Below are positions 12,285-23,490 of a stretch of DNA of 64,000 bases, in pieces. The stretch is from positions 39,793,232 to 39,857,231 of the forward strand of contig OZ038391.1 in assembly GCA_964036045.1 (NCBI GenBank), given 5' to 3'. The stretch comes from Eutreptiella sp. 'Long Island Sound 2002' (Eukaryota; Euglenozoa; Euglenophyceae; Eutreptiales; Eutreptiaceae). Positions within the stretch are counted from its first letter, which is position 1. Each line of letters opens with the position of its first letter. Position numbers and translations under genes: made by a program. A model generated the notes under the pieces. That model was not told the origin of the DNA and searched no databases. It worked only from the letters and a program-made list of their open reading frames with translations.

Positions 12285-12353
12285 CCCTTGTCCAAGCAAC
12301 ACTAGGCGTTTGTTCCGTCAATTTCTGGTCATTTACCGTTGCTTGGACAAGGG
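12285..12353. mobile_element. 69-bp MITE with perfect 16-bp terminal inverted repeats
   Basis: The left end CCCTTGTCCAAGCAAC and right end GTTGCTTGGACAAGGG are perfect inverted copies. The right end is followed by GAGGGGGTA, so the full terminus may read TACCCCCTCCCCTTGTCC, as in other copies of the family. Confidence 0.8.
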
Positions 12354-13447
12354 GAGGGGGTACAACCATGCACTCCTTTGATGTTCCCTTGGGATTATCC
12401 CCACCGGAACTGCTTTTATGGCAGATATAATTGACATACGTTGTTCCAATTTGGAAGGGGCTTTTGTTCCACAGCCTCAGATGCCCCGGCTTCCAATTCA
12501 GAATGGTGAAAAGGTGCTGAAAACATGTCCTATCACTACGGATGGTAGGCCTTTGGCATGTGTTATTGTGTTTTATTATCCGTGCAAGGTTTGTGTCCGG
12601 TTGTGCCCCCACTGTGTCCCATCCCACCTTGGGTCATGCATAATTGCGGTTTTCTGGTAGCACAACGACTCTGTTGTGCGGTTGTTTCTGGACCTGGCCC
12701 GTGGACCGTGCTTGCACAAGGTGGGGCTGCTAGATGTGTGTATGTTGTAATTCGTGTAATCACCTCACAAAGGTTGTTAGATCAAAGCCAGGCAGGCGTA
12801 TACAGGGGAAAACACCACATACCCCCCATTTTGGGCCTTTTTGGGCCTATTCGTGTACCCTACCCAAGGGGTTGAAATTGTTAGTTTAACCCTTTGTAAA
12901 ATCATTATTTTGTCCAATAAACGCATCCCCCAATGAGTTTTTGGTCCGGACCCCCCCCCCCCCCAGACCCCCCCCCCACTTGACACCAATTTTTTGGGGC
13001 TTTTGAGGGAGGTGGGGGGGGGTTGGGGGGGTCAAAAAATGACCCCCCTTTTTTTGGGTCGAAAATCATGAATCTTTTGGTTTTTTTCGATTTTGAGCCG
13101 AAAAAGTGTTTTCGGGTCCCGACTCCATGGGGTGGAGTGGGACAAGCGCTGATGCACTTTTCAGCTGTTTTTGCTATGTTGGCGGTTTTGGCGACCTCGG
13201 TGACCCCGTGGTACCCACTCTGAGGGGTGTGAGTGGGGATGTTGTGACAGTATATGCCTACTAGGATACGAAAGGACGTTTTTTTTGCAGTCTCTAGCCT
13301 TGCCTAGGGCCGGTCAAAACCCGTGCCAAAGACGGGAAATGACCGTTTCCACCGATAAATGCTTACATGAGTGAATGGGCCGGCCCACAACCTGCTTACG
13401 CGGTTTTTCACGTTGGGCAGCTCAAAAATCGAAGTTTCCGCAACTTA

Positions 13448-14220
13448 CCCCCCCTCCCCCTTGCAAACTCCCACCCCTTGCAATCTCCCCCCCCTCCCCG
13501 GGAGACCGTCACTTCCATGTCTTTCTAGTTAACATGTATTGTGCTGGTTTGTGTTGCCCATCTGCTTTACGCATGGCCTTGCATTGCTTTCCCGTTACTT
13601 CAAATCAAGCACTTGTGTGTGTTCTGTGATATTCTCTCTCCAAAGGCGTTGTATGGGTGTGTTGTGTTGCTACTTCAGACTCAAGATGTTTTCTCCCGGT
13701 GACCATGTATGGTACCACTCAGCCACCTTCATGGCCCTCAGCGCTACTGCCACAGGATGCCGGCACAACACTGCTACTTGTAACCATGTGGAGAGGCTCA
13801 GTAGAAAATAAAGCCAGGAAAAATAAAAAGGCATGCCATTGATTAGGGACCCTATAAAAATGTTTCCCAAACTCGCTGCAGACATAGCCCACAGGCTGTG
13901 CAAGCTAGGTCCGCAGACTTGGTGCACATGTGTTGGCCACTGTTGTGGGGCCTTCGCCAAATGGGCTGCAGTTTTGCCACATTCGGTACATACACCCTGG
14001 TGGGGTCACTCCGGTGGATCATGAGAGTGCTCAACTCTCAAGGCTAGAGGCTGTGGCGGTTGAATCAGTGCTTGCAGCAGTGGAGGGTACCACAGTTTGC
14101 CTTGAAATACCCTTGCAATCCCCCCCCCCCCCCGGGAGACCGTCACTTGGCGACTGTCTCCCCCCCCCACCCGGGAGACCATCGCGCGCTATCCCGGGAG
14201 TTTGCAAGGGGGGCGGGGGG
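13448..14220 (+). mobile_element. Non-autonomous TIR transposon inserted in tandem array, TA-flanked
   Basis: The left 25 bp end in CCCCCTTGCAAACTCCC. The right 25 bp begin GGGAGTTTGCAAGGGGG. They pair as inverted repeats at 23 of 25 positions. TA flanks both ends (13446-13447 and 14221-14222). Removing the element restores the tandem-repeat sequence (ACTTATTTTTTT in intact units). Internally it carries GGGAGACCGTCACTT twice and a split SH3-like coding remnant at 13686-14080. Confidence 0.85.
13686..14080 (+). pseudogene. Split SH3-like domain ORF inside transposon
   Basis: The N-terminal half starts at the ATG of MFSPGDHVWYHS (13686). The rest resumes in another frame from about 13932 as TVVGPSPNGLQFCHIRYIHP, GGVTPVDHESAQLSRLEAV. 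About 200 bp of unrelated sequence separates the two, so this copy is broken. Together they match the layout of the ORF at 6025. Confidence 0.5.
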
Positions 14221-14982
14221 TAGTTTTTTTCATATTGTGATCACCTAAAATGACCATCCAAGGTATGTAAAGCATGTTTTTCGTAGTATTTCGGTGTTTT
14301 TCACCTTATTTGGGCATTGGGTGCGGGGGGGGGGGGGGGGGTTCTCCCCAGGGATTGGTACACACCCTGCTCATGCAGCTTTTCACCCTGGGCAGCTCAA
14401 AAATCGAAGTTTTCGAAACTTATTTTTTTTGATATTGTGACCACAAAAAAAATGACCATCCAAGGTATGTAAAGCATGTTTTAGGCCGTATTTATGTGTT
14501 TTTCATCTTATTTGGGTATTGGGTGCCGGGGGGGGGGGGGCTCCCAAGGGATGGGTACACAACCTGCTTATGCAGTTTTTCACCCTGGGCAGCTCAAAAA
14601 TCGAAGTTTTCGAAACTTATTTTTTTTGATATTGTCACCACACAATATGACCATCCAAGGTATGTAAAACATGTTTTAGGCCGCATTTATGTGTTTTTCA
14701 CTCTATTGGGTACTAGGTGCGCGCGGGGGGGGGGGGGGGGCTCCCAAGGGATTGGTACACAACCTGCCTATGCAGTTTTCCACCCTACACAGCATGGACG
14801 TCGCCAGCACCACACCTGCACACCTAACAGAACAGCCGAAACTGTCGAAGCTGGAGACATCCCCAATCAGGCCTTTTGCCCTCGATTTTGAAGGTGTCAC
14901 AGGCCCCGATGAGCACAAAACACCACCAGGGCCGGCACCGCCCTGGTGTAGGGTGGTGGGCTGGATGACGGTTATTTAACCA

Positions 14983-15058
14983 CATCGGTAGCGTAGTATA
15001 CTGGAAGTGCACGGGGGCTTCGTCCCGGAGAGCGTAGGTTCAATGCCCGGCGTGTAGA
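14983..15058 (+). repeat. tRNA-like sequence with A and B boxes (SINE head or tRNA relic)
   Basis: TAGCGTAGTATACTGG at 14989-15004 resembles a pol III A box. GGTTCAATGCC at 15037-15047 fits the B-box consensus GGTTCRANNCC. Spacing is tRNA-like and CACATCG/CGGCGTG can pair as an acceptor stem with one mismatch, but the T stem does not pair. It is more likely a tRNA-derived element than a working tRNA. Confidence 0.35.
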
Positions 15059-17801
15059 ATATGGCACCGACGGGCATGACACATCTCTTTTTCCTGATTT
15101 CTTGCAGGTGGGATACCGGGGGTGACGGCCATCGACAGATTATGGCTACGCCCTATGATGTTCATGTGTTTTTTTGCCAGCTATGTTGTCAGGTACACGA
15201 AGGTTCTCATGAGTTGTATAGCAGGTCCTATGATGTTCATATCAAGTTGTATCTTAGCGTAGCGTCTGGATTGTAGCATAGCAGTTTGATTGCTGGGATG
15301 ACACTTGGAACATTGGCTGGAATTGCCTGGGCGGGGGCATCCAGTATTTGTTACTGACCATGATTGAGCCTTTTTCTTGAGCCCGATTTTGTTCCCAGTG
15401 CTGGCACACTGGATATTGGCCATGGCCCGCCCTGTCAAGACTCTTTTCTTGGGCCTGATTTTGTGTCTAGTGCCAATGACACCATGTGAAACTATGTTAT
15501 ATTGGCCGAGTCCCAACTAATTGGTGGCCACACAGAGTACTACGTGCTTTGTGGACTCGGCGTCCCATCGTTAAGGTCGCTATGGGGTGCCGTACAGAAC
15601 CGGCAGCTGTACATATTGCACATGTATTGCAAAAGTGGTATTTCTTTCAATTTTTCAATTTTTTATAATTCACACGACTTACCGCAAAAAAAATTACACA
15701 CATTTACCGCAAAAAAATTTCAATTTTTTTCATAATTTACACGACGTACTGCAAAAAAAAATTACGCGCATTTACTGAAAAAAAAAGTTACACGACAAGA
15801 CGACTATGTGGCGGACACAATCTGGTGTTCCCGGAACCTCCGTTTTTCGTGTGGCGTTGCCTCCACATCCTCCACATCGTGCACACAGTGTACTACTGGT
15901 TGTTTTCTTCGTGTGTTCTGCCCCCCTGTCACTATTTATGCCTGAGATATTCATCAGTTGGTGGGTGGGGGGGAGGGGTTGTGCGTCAAATGCTTTTGAG
16001 CAATTTCCAGTTCACTATGCACGGCCTTGGCTCGGCCTGGATACCACTTTTATTATATTCAGCATCCTCAAAATAGGGGACACAGAGCCTTTTGGTCCAA
16101 AAAATCCTGTTCCTGCTCAATTTGAGTCCACTTGGCCAAAACCGAATGTTAGCATCTAGCGTGAAAAATGTAAGTCGTGTACAAAAAAATGGCTGCTTCT
16201 TTTGCAAGTTAATTTTGGGATCGTAAAGTGCACACCAGGAAGGCTTCACAGCAGGAGTTTCACAGCAGGAGTTTCTGGCCACATGCATTGACGTTGATTT
16301 GGAGAAGAATGTCAAGCATGCACAGTGGCACAAGTGCCCCAGAAAGGGGGGTCATCAGACAGCTTATTTTGCACCGTACCGTGGGGCATTGCTCGGTCCC
16401 GTGCATCGTCAAATTTCCAGCTGTGTCCTCAACAATGTGAACACCTACCCTCCCCTAACTCATACATTTCTGAAACTGCCTTTTCTCACAGATTTCAAAA
16501 AGTATACACAACCCCCCCCCCCCCCCCCTAAAAAAAGAACCAAATTTTGGCGCATCAGACCAAAAGTTCAAAAACCCCAGGAAAAATGCCAAAACCCACC
16601 GAGTTGGCACATTTTGAATGTCCCCGAGAGATATGCTGCTTTGTGCATGGCGTATGCGGTGGCAAGGGCTGCAGAGACTGGGTGTCCCGATGCTGAAGGA
16701 TACCATCAACAGTCGGCAGTATGTGAACGAGAAACAGCATCAGCGAAAGGCGCAGGTGAAGGGGAAGGGAAGGGTGGTGAGAGTTCAGAACTACCAGGGG
16801 ATGGAGGCACAGCAACGGTGGAATGTCTCTTATGCCGAGGCTGCGGGGGGCAAGGGGAACGGTTGGGACAAGGGTTATTTGTGACCAATGGCCAACAAGC
16901 GGCATTTGGGACAGGGGATGTTTATATCCAAATCCCTCATGTGTTTGCAGATTAACTTGTGGGTCATCCTCATCCCAGAAAGAATGGTGCGAGGTAAAAC
17001 CATGGAGATGAGTCCCCAACAAAAAAAAAGACATAAGCACCTGTCGCTGACATCAGAGTGCTTGAATGTGACCCTATTGGTTATGCACGAACACCACATT
17101 CTTGTCCCACCATGAACCAAAGAGGACGTTGTGGGAGGGAAAATCAGGCAGGGCCTACCCAACAGGTGCAGGCGGCGGCTAACCTGTCGTTGGTGCGTGG
17201 CGGTCGGATGTGTGGCAGTATGTGTCCTCGTTCACAGAGTGGTGGCGGTGGTGTTGCGGGGTGCAGAGGGACAGGAGTGGTCATGTCAGTCCATTTTCAC
17301 AATGACCCCAGTCTGCAACAGCGGTCATGGAAAGTCTTGCTGCAGGCCAGGCACACTATGCTGAAAATGCCGCTGGTGATGTTGTGTGCAGTTGTGTGAC
17401 AATAATTCTACTCCTACCCCTCCTGGGATAACCTCACCGCATTTCAGACAGGGGTGCAGGTAGTAGAGTCAGTCAATATTCCGAAGGCACGAGAGGCAGA
17501 GGTTGATTGTATGCTACAGCTGGGAGTGCAAGATGCCTGACGCAGGCTGTTTCCAGACCCGTCGGAAGAATTAGAGGTGGGGATCTTGCCGGGGGAGACT
17601 CGCATGGACCGTATCATGTTGCCACTGTATGTGCCAGATCATGCACCCTCTATGATTTGGTAGTTGCACCACTCAATCTTTTGTATTGTGGGTTGAATAG
17701 AAGATCAGGGTGAACAGGAGATTCCGGGGTTTGCCTTTGTTTGATAGTCACCTCTATGTTGGATTCTGCATGCTGCGCACACAGGTACATTTTGTTTGGC
17801 A

Positions 17802-18839
17802 ATGATGTCCTCGGGTGGAAAAGAGCTGCTACTTGTAGATACAAGTGACAACAGCCTACGTTTGTCGCCGTACAGTCCATCAGTGCATGGCCGTGGTGTG
17901 GTCTTCCTCAGCATCTTTTGTACGTTGGCAATGTTGGGATTCCTTTTTCAGACCTTCCTGAGCTCAGAAGGACCTGCATTGTACAGCTTTCGTCCCTCAA
18001 TTCGTGGGTTCGGCCATCGTATCCCACACATCGCCGAGGCCCGCGGTCAACAAATAGTGCGCTTTGTCCCTTTCGCAAAAGCTTCCCCTGTAACACAAGT
18101 CACGTCAGGGCAGCCCCGTCGGGAAAGCAAAACGTGGAGGAACTCAAACGAGCCTGCTGTCACGGGTGCAGTTGGTCAACCTCAATCCTGGCAGGATAGG
18201 TTGACTTTTGATGTCACTGCGTACCTTTCCATGGCTGCTGCACTGTTGGTAATTTGTGGGTTCTTGTGGAAACGACCCGTTTTGAAACGGAAGACTACAA
18301 AGCTCACACCACTTGATTTGCCGTTGCCGGGTGACCAGTGGGCGATGATGGGCACCTGTGGCTACCGACCACTCCAGGACTACAGTTGCATGCGGCAACT
18401 GCATGGCCACACTGTGACACGTCTTTACAGCAGCCTATCAGATGATGACATCGATGAGGATGTACGGGACGTGGAGATGCATCTGATGAATTACCTCACC
18501 TACAAATCTGTAAGGATTGTTTTGGAACAACTTGTGGAGACCGATATGAGCCCCATGAAAGCGGATTACATGTGGTTGCGGCAGTTCTGCCTGGACAATA
18601 GCCTAACAGACGCAGAAGCATTTCTCAAGAAGCTGGCGACCACCAGACCGCAGTTTGCTCAAAGGATCCTAGAAACACGGCTACAAGTTTTCAAGGACTG
18701 GTCAAAGCAATTTGAGCAGGGCAAAATGGAGCAGCGCTTGAAGGACAGTGATTTACGGGTGCTAAAGTATCAGCTCAACCAGAACGTGCGCCTGTCAAGC
18801 GACAGGCCTGATGATAATATCCAGGAGACTCGGGAATGA
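17802..18839 (+). CDS. RbcX-like Rubisco assembly chaperone with two-hydrophobic-segment leader
   Basis: Single-exon ORF of 345 residues from the first of two ATGs (17802, 17805). Numbered from two codons upstream, residues 222-305 match RbcX: NYLTYKSVRIVLEQLVETD corresponds to the family signature Y-L-T-Y-x-A-x-R-x-V-x-x-Q-L-x-E-T, and FAQRILETRLQVF to the conserved ALRIMTVRE helix. RbcX dimers clamp the C-terminal tail of the Rubisco large subunit during L8 core assembly in the plastid; the tyrosines and Gln that line the cleft are kept. The first 220 residues are not part of RbcX: a hydrophobic segment at 35-54, a basic Ser/Arg/Pro-rich stretch (65-135), a second hydrophobic segment at 140-157, then KRPVLKRKTTK. 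That is the layout of class I presequences for three-membrane plastids. An alternative reading is a genuinely membrane-anchored RbcX. Confidence 0.7.
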   Translation: MMSSGGKELLLVDTSDNSLRLSPYSPSVHGRGVVFLSIFCTLAMLGFLFQTFLSSEGPALYSFRPSIRGFGHRIPHIAEARGQQIVRFVPFAKASPVTQVTSGQPRRESKTWRNSNEPAVTGAVGQPQSWQDRLTFDVTAYLSMAAALLVICGFLWKRPVLKRKTTKLTPLDLPLPGDQWAMMGTCGYRPLQDYSCMRQLHGHTVTRLYSSLSDDDIDEDVRDVEMHLMNYLTYKSVRIVLEQLVETDMSPMKADYMWLRQFCLDNSLTDAEAFLKKLATTRPQFAQRILETRLQVFKDWSKQFEQGKMEQRLKDSDLRVLKYQLNQNVRLSSDRPDDNIQETRE

Positions 18840-19149
18840 AAGAGATTGGTGGGATTTTTAGATGGAAAACGAGGCAGTTCATGCAGTTCATGGCACAGAG
18901 GGCAAACTGATCTTATGGATATTGCACGATGCATTGAATATCCCACGCTGTGAACCCATGTCGCCCAACATATCTCGAGATCACGACGGAGGCCCACCCG
19001 TCCATGCATTATCTTGCGTCATGTCCTGCCACACTGTGCAATCGCATCGCCAATCCTTCATAGCATCGTGGCTTTCCTCAATGATTCCCTTGAGCATATT
19101 CTCAGCAAAACCACTTTGTGGCTCCTCTGGCAGGACTATTGTACGAGAT

Positions 19150-19265
19150 CCAGGGCTGTTGCACAGGGGTCGGGCTGTTGTATGGGGCTAGGGCTGTTGT
19201 ACTGAGGTATAGGTATGGGGCTGCAGTACAAGGGTGGGGCTGTACAGTGATGCAGCTGTAGGACA
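19150..19265 (+). repeat. Minisatellite, core GGGCTGTTGTAC
   Basis: About six degenerate units of GGGCTGTTGTACxxGGG, 18-24 bp apart. Confidence 0.65.
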
Positions 19266-20387
19266 GTGGTAAGCAGGTGGATTTTGGGGTGCATGCCGGC
19301 GACAACTGTGAGGAACAGCGCAGGATGTGGTCTCACAGGCCTGAGACGGAGACAAGACGCGAAATTGAAAGGTATGGCATTATCATGAACGCCATTGCTG
19401 GCAAACCGACCAAAAGGGGGACAAAGCTGACCTTGCAGGAACGGAAACATCTGGAAGCATCTGGCGGGAGGGGAGGCATAAACGCTTGCTGATTGGGTCT
19501 CCCAGATGGCAGTGGCTTCATGTCTGGAGCAGGGCGGGCAGTGTTTACTGCGGCCTATCTCTATGGTCGATTTGCTAGACCACAGACCTCCGATAGAGGG
19601 AAGTTGATGGGAGCATGCAGGGCGTCAGATGTCAAAGAGGACAAAGGACCGCAGTCACTGCATCCGCCAATAAGTGTTTTAAGGAAACCACGGCCCCCTT
19701 TACCAGGCCTGCTTCGCACTTGCAGGCCACTCCCTCTTTTGTGTCGACGCACCGCCACCCTTCATCCATACCCCTTCCCCACGTCGTAACAAAGTGGAGC
19801 AACCCGACCAAAAGAGCATGACTGCAGAGCACCAAAGCGTTGTGCTGGTTCGCACATTGCAATGCAGAGCATGCACCGTGGTTCTTCTCCCTCACGTGCG
19901 AGGCGCCCATGTGTTTCATACATTCACTCTGGCTGCTTGTACTGCCTGTTGCTCCCGTAGTCCACAGTGCATGTTCCTCCTATGCGCAGTCCTGTCCTTG
20001 CGTCGGCTGCACGGGGCTGGGGCTGCAGTAATGAGGCCGTTCTGCTGTTTCCTTGCCTACTGCTGGACTGTCCAAATACAATGTATCAATATGGGAACCA
20101 ATGCAGTGGAAGGGGTGAATGGGAGAGGGAAAAGTGCCAGCAGTGTGGAATGTGTGGGCAGATGCCAGGCCCAGGTGTCCCATGACAATTGTTAAAGTAC
20201 TATCGGTTGAACACAGCACTTTCTCAAGAGTATGGCTGCACATGGCACGCACAGGGCGTGCACAGGGACTTTTCGGCACTTCTCCATGTCCATTCGTGAT
20301 CATGACACACTTTTGCTCGTGTTGGTTCATTGCTGTTTTCTGTAAGGTGCATATTCTGGACCAAGGCGTTCCCTTATGGTCCGGCAG

Positions 20388-21055
20388 CGGTTGGCACTTG
20401 GCGGTTGGTGGTTGGCGGTTGGTGGTCCTTTGGGGCGGTCCCTAAGGGTGGTCCTTAGCAAAAAAAAAAAAAATCTAGTTCCCTAAGGACCCCCCTGCCT
20501 CTAGGTCACTGCACGTTTCGACTAAAACCTCCCACCAGCTGTGACAGCTGTGACTATGCACTACCTGCCTCCGTTTCCCTCCCGCACCATTCAATACTTT
20601 GTCCTCACACTTCACAAGTAGCCTGACTTGCTGCTGCATCCTGCCCGTAAGGTCAGGGTTGTCTGAGTCACTAGGATTTCTGTTCCAGAAATGGCAATTC
20701 ATTCCATAGCTTCGTGACCAGTAAAAGTAGACGGCACTGGAACAGAGCCAGCTTGTGCATCAACATGGACACATGGACTTCCGGTCCAACCAAACTCTGA
20801 GGCAACCGCTGCCAACCGCCAGCGGCGACCAACCGCCAACCACCAACCACTGCCAACCACCACCAACCACCAATTACCAACCACCAACCACCACCAACCG
20901 CCAGTCGCCAACCGCCAACCACCAATCGCCACCAACCACCAACCGCCAACTGCCACCAGCCATGGTTGAACATATGAGCTACACGCAGTCTTTTGCAAAA
21001 CTGCCATTCAGGACCATTTTTTTCCCCCTCTTAAGGACCGCCCTGCCTAGAGGAA
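20388..21055. repeat. Dispersed element with inverted CCAACCGCC blocks
   Basis: GGTTGGCGGTTGGTGG repeats at 20388-20435 are inverted relative to CCAACCGCCAACCACC repeats at 20805-20958. Outer sequence includes GGTGGTCCTTAGC on the left and CTTAAGGACCGCCCTGCC on the right. A shorter relative lies at 61149-61375. Confidence 0.65.
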
Positions 21056-21284
21056 TTGCACAGGGTATCAATTTCCCTTGTCATCTGATGGGGTTCGTGA
21101 TACAAGACAACAGGGTGGCGGCGGGTATATTGGGTCTCTGTATGTCGGACAGGTTGGGACTGGCTTCCTCATGGAAGTAGCTTTCGAGTAGTGGGAAGTC
21201 GTTTATGGCAGCACAGCTTGGGGCATTGGGATGACTGAGGGTGAGGGTTTGGAAGTGCAAGGCTATGGGGGCGCCTGAAGCGTA

Positions 21285-21991
21285 GTGCGCGTGCAGTGCG
21301 CGCACAGTGCAACTATTTGGGCGCTTGGCGGTAGTAGAAACCCATACTTTGTGGTACTTGGGGCATCATTGTTGTTTGGTAGTAGGTTTTGATGCATTGG
21401 GGATATGGCATTTTTGGATGTTCACCCTGTTTCACCCATTTCTACCTTTTTGCATACATTTTTTACCCATTTCCACCACACCTACTCTTTTTCTCGGTTG
21501 ATTGATATGGGGATACACTTTCAGGGTGCCTGTTATAGGACATCATACTTCCCTCCTCATTTCTCAGGCCCACTTTCTCCATGGATCTCAAAATTGGGGA
21601 TAGGGTGTTCTATACCTGCTCCAATGGCCGGCGACCTCCTGCCACGGTGGTTGGGACGGCTGAAGACGGACTCCTCCACTTGGAATACTACCAAGATGGG
21701 TTGAGAGTGGTGAATCGGCAATGCAAGATGGAGTCCATCTCCTTTGCCATCCCAAGTTCAGATTCGCCACCTGACTGCCCTCCATCTCCACCGCCCAACA
21801 CACAGTCAAGTTCCCCCCCCAAAGGCCCCTGGTTCTTCACCACTGCTACAAGAACCGGGAAGGTCCCCCTCAAGGTCCCCTCCAGTCCAGTTTGGGTCGC
21901 CTAATTCTAAGGTTGTTTCCAAGGGGCGTGCCTGGGGGTTCTTCAGGGGGAACATAATCTAAAAGTAGCGCGCAGTGTGCGCGCAGTGCAA
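21285..21991 (+). mobile_element. Short element with terminal direct repeats and SH3-like ORF
   Basis: The left end GTGCAGTGCGCGCACAGTGC is followed by AACTATTTGGGCG. The right end carries GCGCAGTGTGCGCGCAGTGC after CATAATCTAAAAGTA. A second copy lies at 36284-36818 with the same ends, and a partial left end at about 22135. The unit is about 0.5-0.7 kb. Confidence 0.6.
21581..21904 (+). CDS. SH3/Tudor-like domain ORF, transposon-derived
   Basis: This 107-residue ORF begins MDLKIGDRVFYTCSNGRRPP and continues ATVVGTAEDGLLHLEYYQDG, LRVVNRQCKMESISFAIPS, then a Pro-rich tail. It is clearly paralogous to 11-150 of this window (ALEYY, DGVRVINHRCPMDSISFVIP), where it precedes transposase-like sequence. 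It sits inside the element with direct terminal repeats (21285-21991). Function is unknown; a DNA- or chromatin-binding module of a transposase is a reasonable guess. Confidence 0.45.
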   Translation: MDLKIGDRVFYTCSNGRRPPATVVGTAEDGLLHLEYYQDGLRVVNRQCKMESISFAIPSSDSPPDCPPSPPPNTQSSSPPKGPWFFTTATRTGKVPLKVPSSPVWVA

Positions 21992-22633
21992 GGATTCCCC
22001 CTATGGACAAGGAAATGGCAGAAATGGTGAACAATGAGTTGCTGGAAATTGTGCAAGATGATGGATGAATTAGGTGGCACAACAGCGTGCAGCTAGGTTG
22101 GATAGCAGGGGACTTTGAGGGTGAAAGGTGTGGTATGCGTGCAATGTGCGCAATTTTCAAACTGTGCTGTAAGAGAGACCCATACTTTATGTTGGGTGCA
22201 TCATTTTTGTTTGATACTAGGTATTTTGGGTTCCTCCGAGTTTGGGGTATGGCATAGCGTTGTTTTCACCCTTTTCCTCGCCTTTTCACCCTGTTTTCAC
22301 CTGTTTCAACCATTTTTACCAGTTTTTGCTGCATGCCAATCTCAGTGGATACCGGATTGTGATGATGGAGAATTATGCAAAAACTGGTGCATTCAAAATG
22401 CAACGAAGACATTCCGATTCCACTCCACTTTGGGGGTGAGGGGTCCCGAGTTCAATCCCTGCATATTCCAATTAGCTAGGATTAGCCCCATGACATGGCA
22501 GTGACCTGGAGTGCCACAACCATGACACTTCAGCAAAATATGGGGCAAATTCAAAGGGTTCATGTCTGGGGATGCACTGCTTCATGGATGCATAAGAATG
22601 TTCACAAAATCTCCGGATTTTCTTAAAATTCTG

Positions 22634-22715
22634 TACCCCCCCCCCCCCCTTGTATAAGCTACGCCCTTGTCCAAGCTACAATAGGCGTAGGGACTGTATT
22701 AATTTGGTACCTAAT
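22634..22715 (+). mobile_element. Left half of TA-poly-C MITE (AAGCTACGCC subfamily)
   Basis: The sequence starts TA followed by a long C tract, then CTTGTATAAGCTACGCCC, TTGTCCAAGCTAC and AGGCGTAGGGACTG, ending ATTAATTTGGTAC. The last 50 bp occur in inverted orientation at 23433-23490. Confidence 0.7.
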
Positions 22716-23397
22716 TTTAATTCCCAGCCACAAGGTGTGTGGGGAATGGCCCATGTCTTTGATGGGAAGTTGTATTTTAAAACAGACCACATGCAAGGCA
22801 ATTTCATCCCCAAGGACTTGAAGTTGCCTCAGCGCAAACCAGCCCCTAAACCTCAGGCACAAGGCACAGACATCTTCGAAGGCATCTTCAAGTGGTGAGC
22901 ATGTGCAGTTGTTCCGCATGGTGTTTGATCGCAAGAAGGGTTTCCAAGCCGAACATTTGCAGGCTTCTCATGCTTCATTGCTTGTGAAAACATGGGTGTG
23001 AACCTGAATTTCCATGTTTCAAACACTTTCTTGCGTTTGCATGCCTTTGGGAACATGGGTGGAGATTGAGGTGCACTGATGCTATGCACTCAATTACGTG
23101 TGCACCTTGGCCATCGGGAAAAAAGCCCAAAATAGCGTACTTTTCACACAGTGCAGGCAAAGCGCAGGGTGCGCCCCCTTAATGTCCCAGTGGATGCCAT
23201 TTTTGACAACAACAACAACATGCAGAGCCACCTTTACAATCCCAAGGCCATAATGCTGTAGGACAGACATCTATGAAACTACCAAAGGATATCAAGTAGC
23301 AAAAGCTTGGACATAAATTTGTGTCCCTCCTCCTCTTCTTTTGAGATGAAGAGTGCCTGCACAGCTGTGTGCGTGGCATGCACTTTCCACAGTAAAA

Positions 23398-23490
23398 CTA
23401 CCCCCTCCCCCTTGTATAAGCTACGCCAAAGTACCAAATTAATACAGTCCCTACGCCTACTGTAGCTTGGACACAAGCGTAGCTTGCGCG
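23398..23490 (-). mobile_element. MITE of the AAGCTACGCC subfamily, opposite orientation
   Basis: Begins TACCCCCTCCCCCTTG followed by TATAAGCTACGCC, then the inverse of the 22.65-kb sequence (GTACCAAATTAATACAG, CCCTACGCCTACTGTAG), ending GCGTAGCTT. The inner ends TAAGCTACGC/GCGTAGCTT are inverted repeats about 75 bp apart. Confidence 0.7.

Larger units (their letters stand above)
13383..14780 (+). repeat. Tandem array with 195-202 bp period, interrupted by a transposon
   Basis: Landmarks recur at regular spacing. GGTATGTAAA occurs near 14262, 14464 and 14659. CTCAAAAATCGAAGTTTTCG occurs at 14396 and 14593, with a diverged copy near 13420. Each complete unit includes a poly-G tract of 13 or more and the phrase CACAACCTGCTTATGCAG. 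The first copy is cut at 13447 by the element that ends at 14220, and the array resumes at 14221. Confidence 0.8.
8889..17801. other. Intergenic, 8.9 kb of repeats and transposon debris
   Basis: No convincing gene. It contains purine-rich (9330-9400) and pyrimidine-rich (9540-9650) blocks that are roughly complementary, SH3-like ORF fragments at 11861 and 13686-14080, small inverted-repeat elements near 11625 and at 12285-12353, a 195-202 bp tandem array interrupted by a transposon (13383-14780), a tRNA-like sequence (14983-15058), and A-rich/T-rich sequence at 15650-15790. Short ORFs around 16618-16884 read partly protein-like but match nothing I know. Confidence 0.6.

Noticed and set aside
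14983-15058. A functional tRNA gene
   Set aside because: A and B boxes are present but the T stem does not pair, so only a tRNA-like repeat is claimed.
16299-16955. 218-codon ORF with Pro and Gly/Glu-rich segments
   Set aside because: It spans a poly-C tract read as poly-Pro, another frame over the same DNA looks equally protein-like, and no domain is seen.
17760-17801. Relic of the dinoflagellate spliced leader upstream of RbcX
   Set aside because: The sequence GTACATTTTGTTTGGCA only loosely resembles a spliced leader; similarity is within chance for a short T/G-rich stretch.
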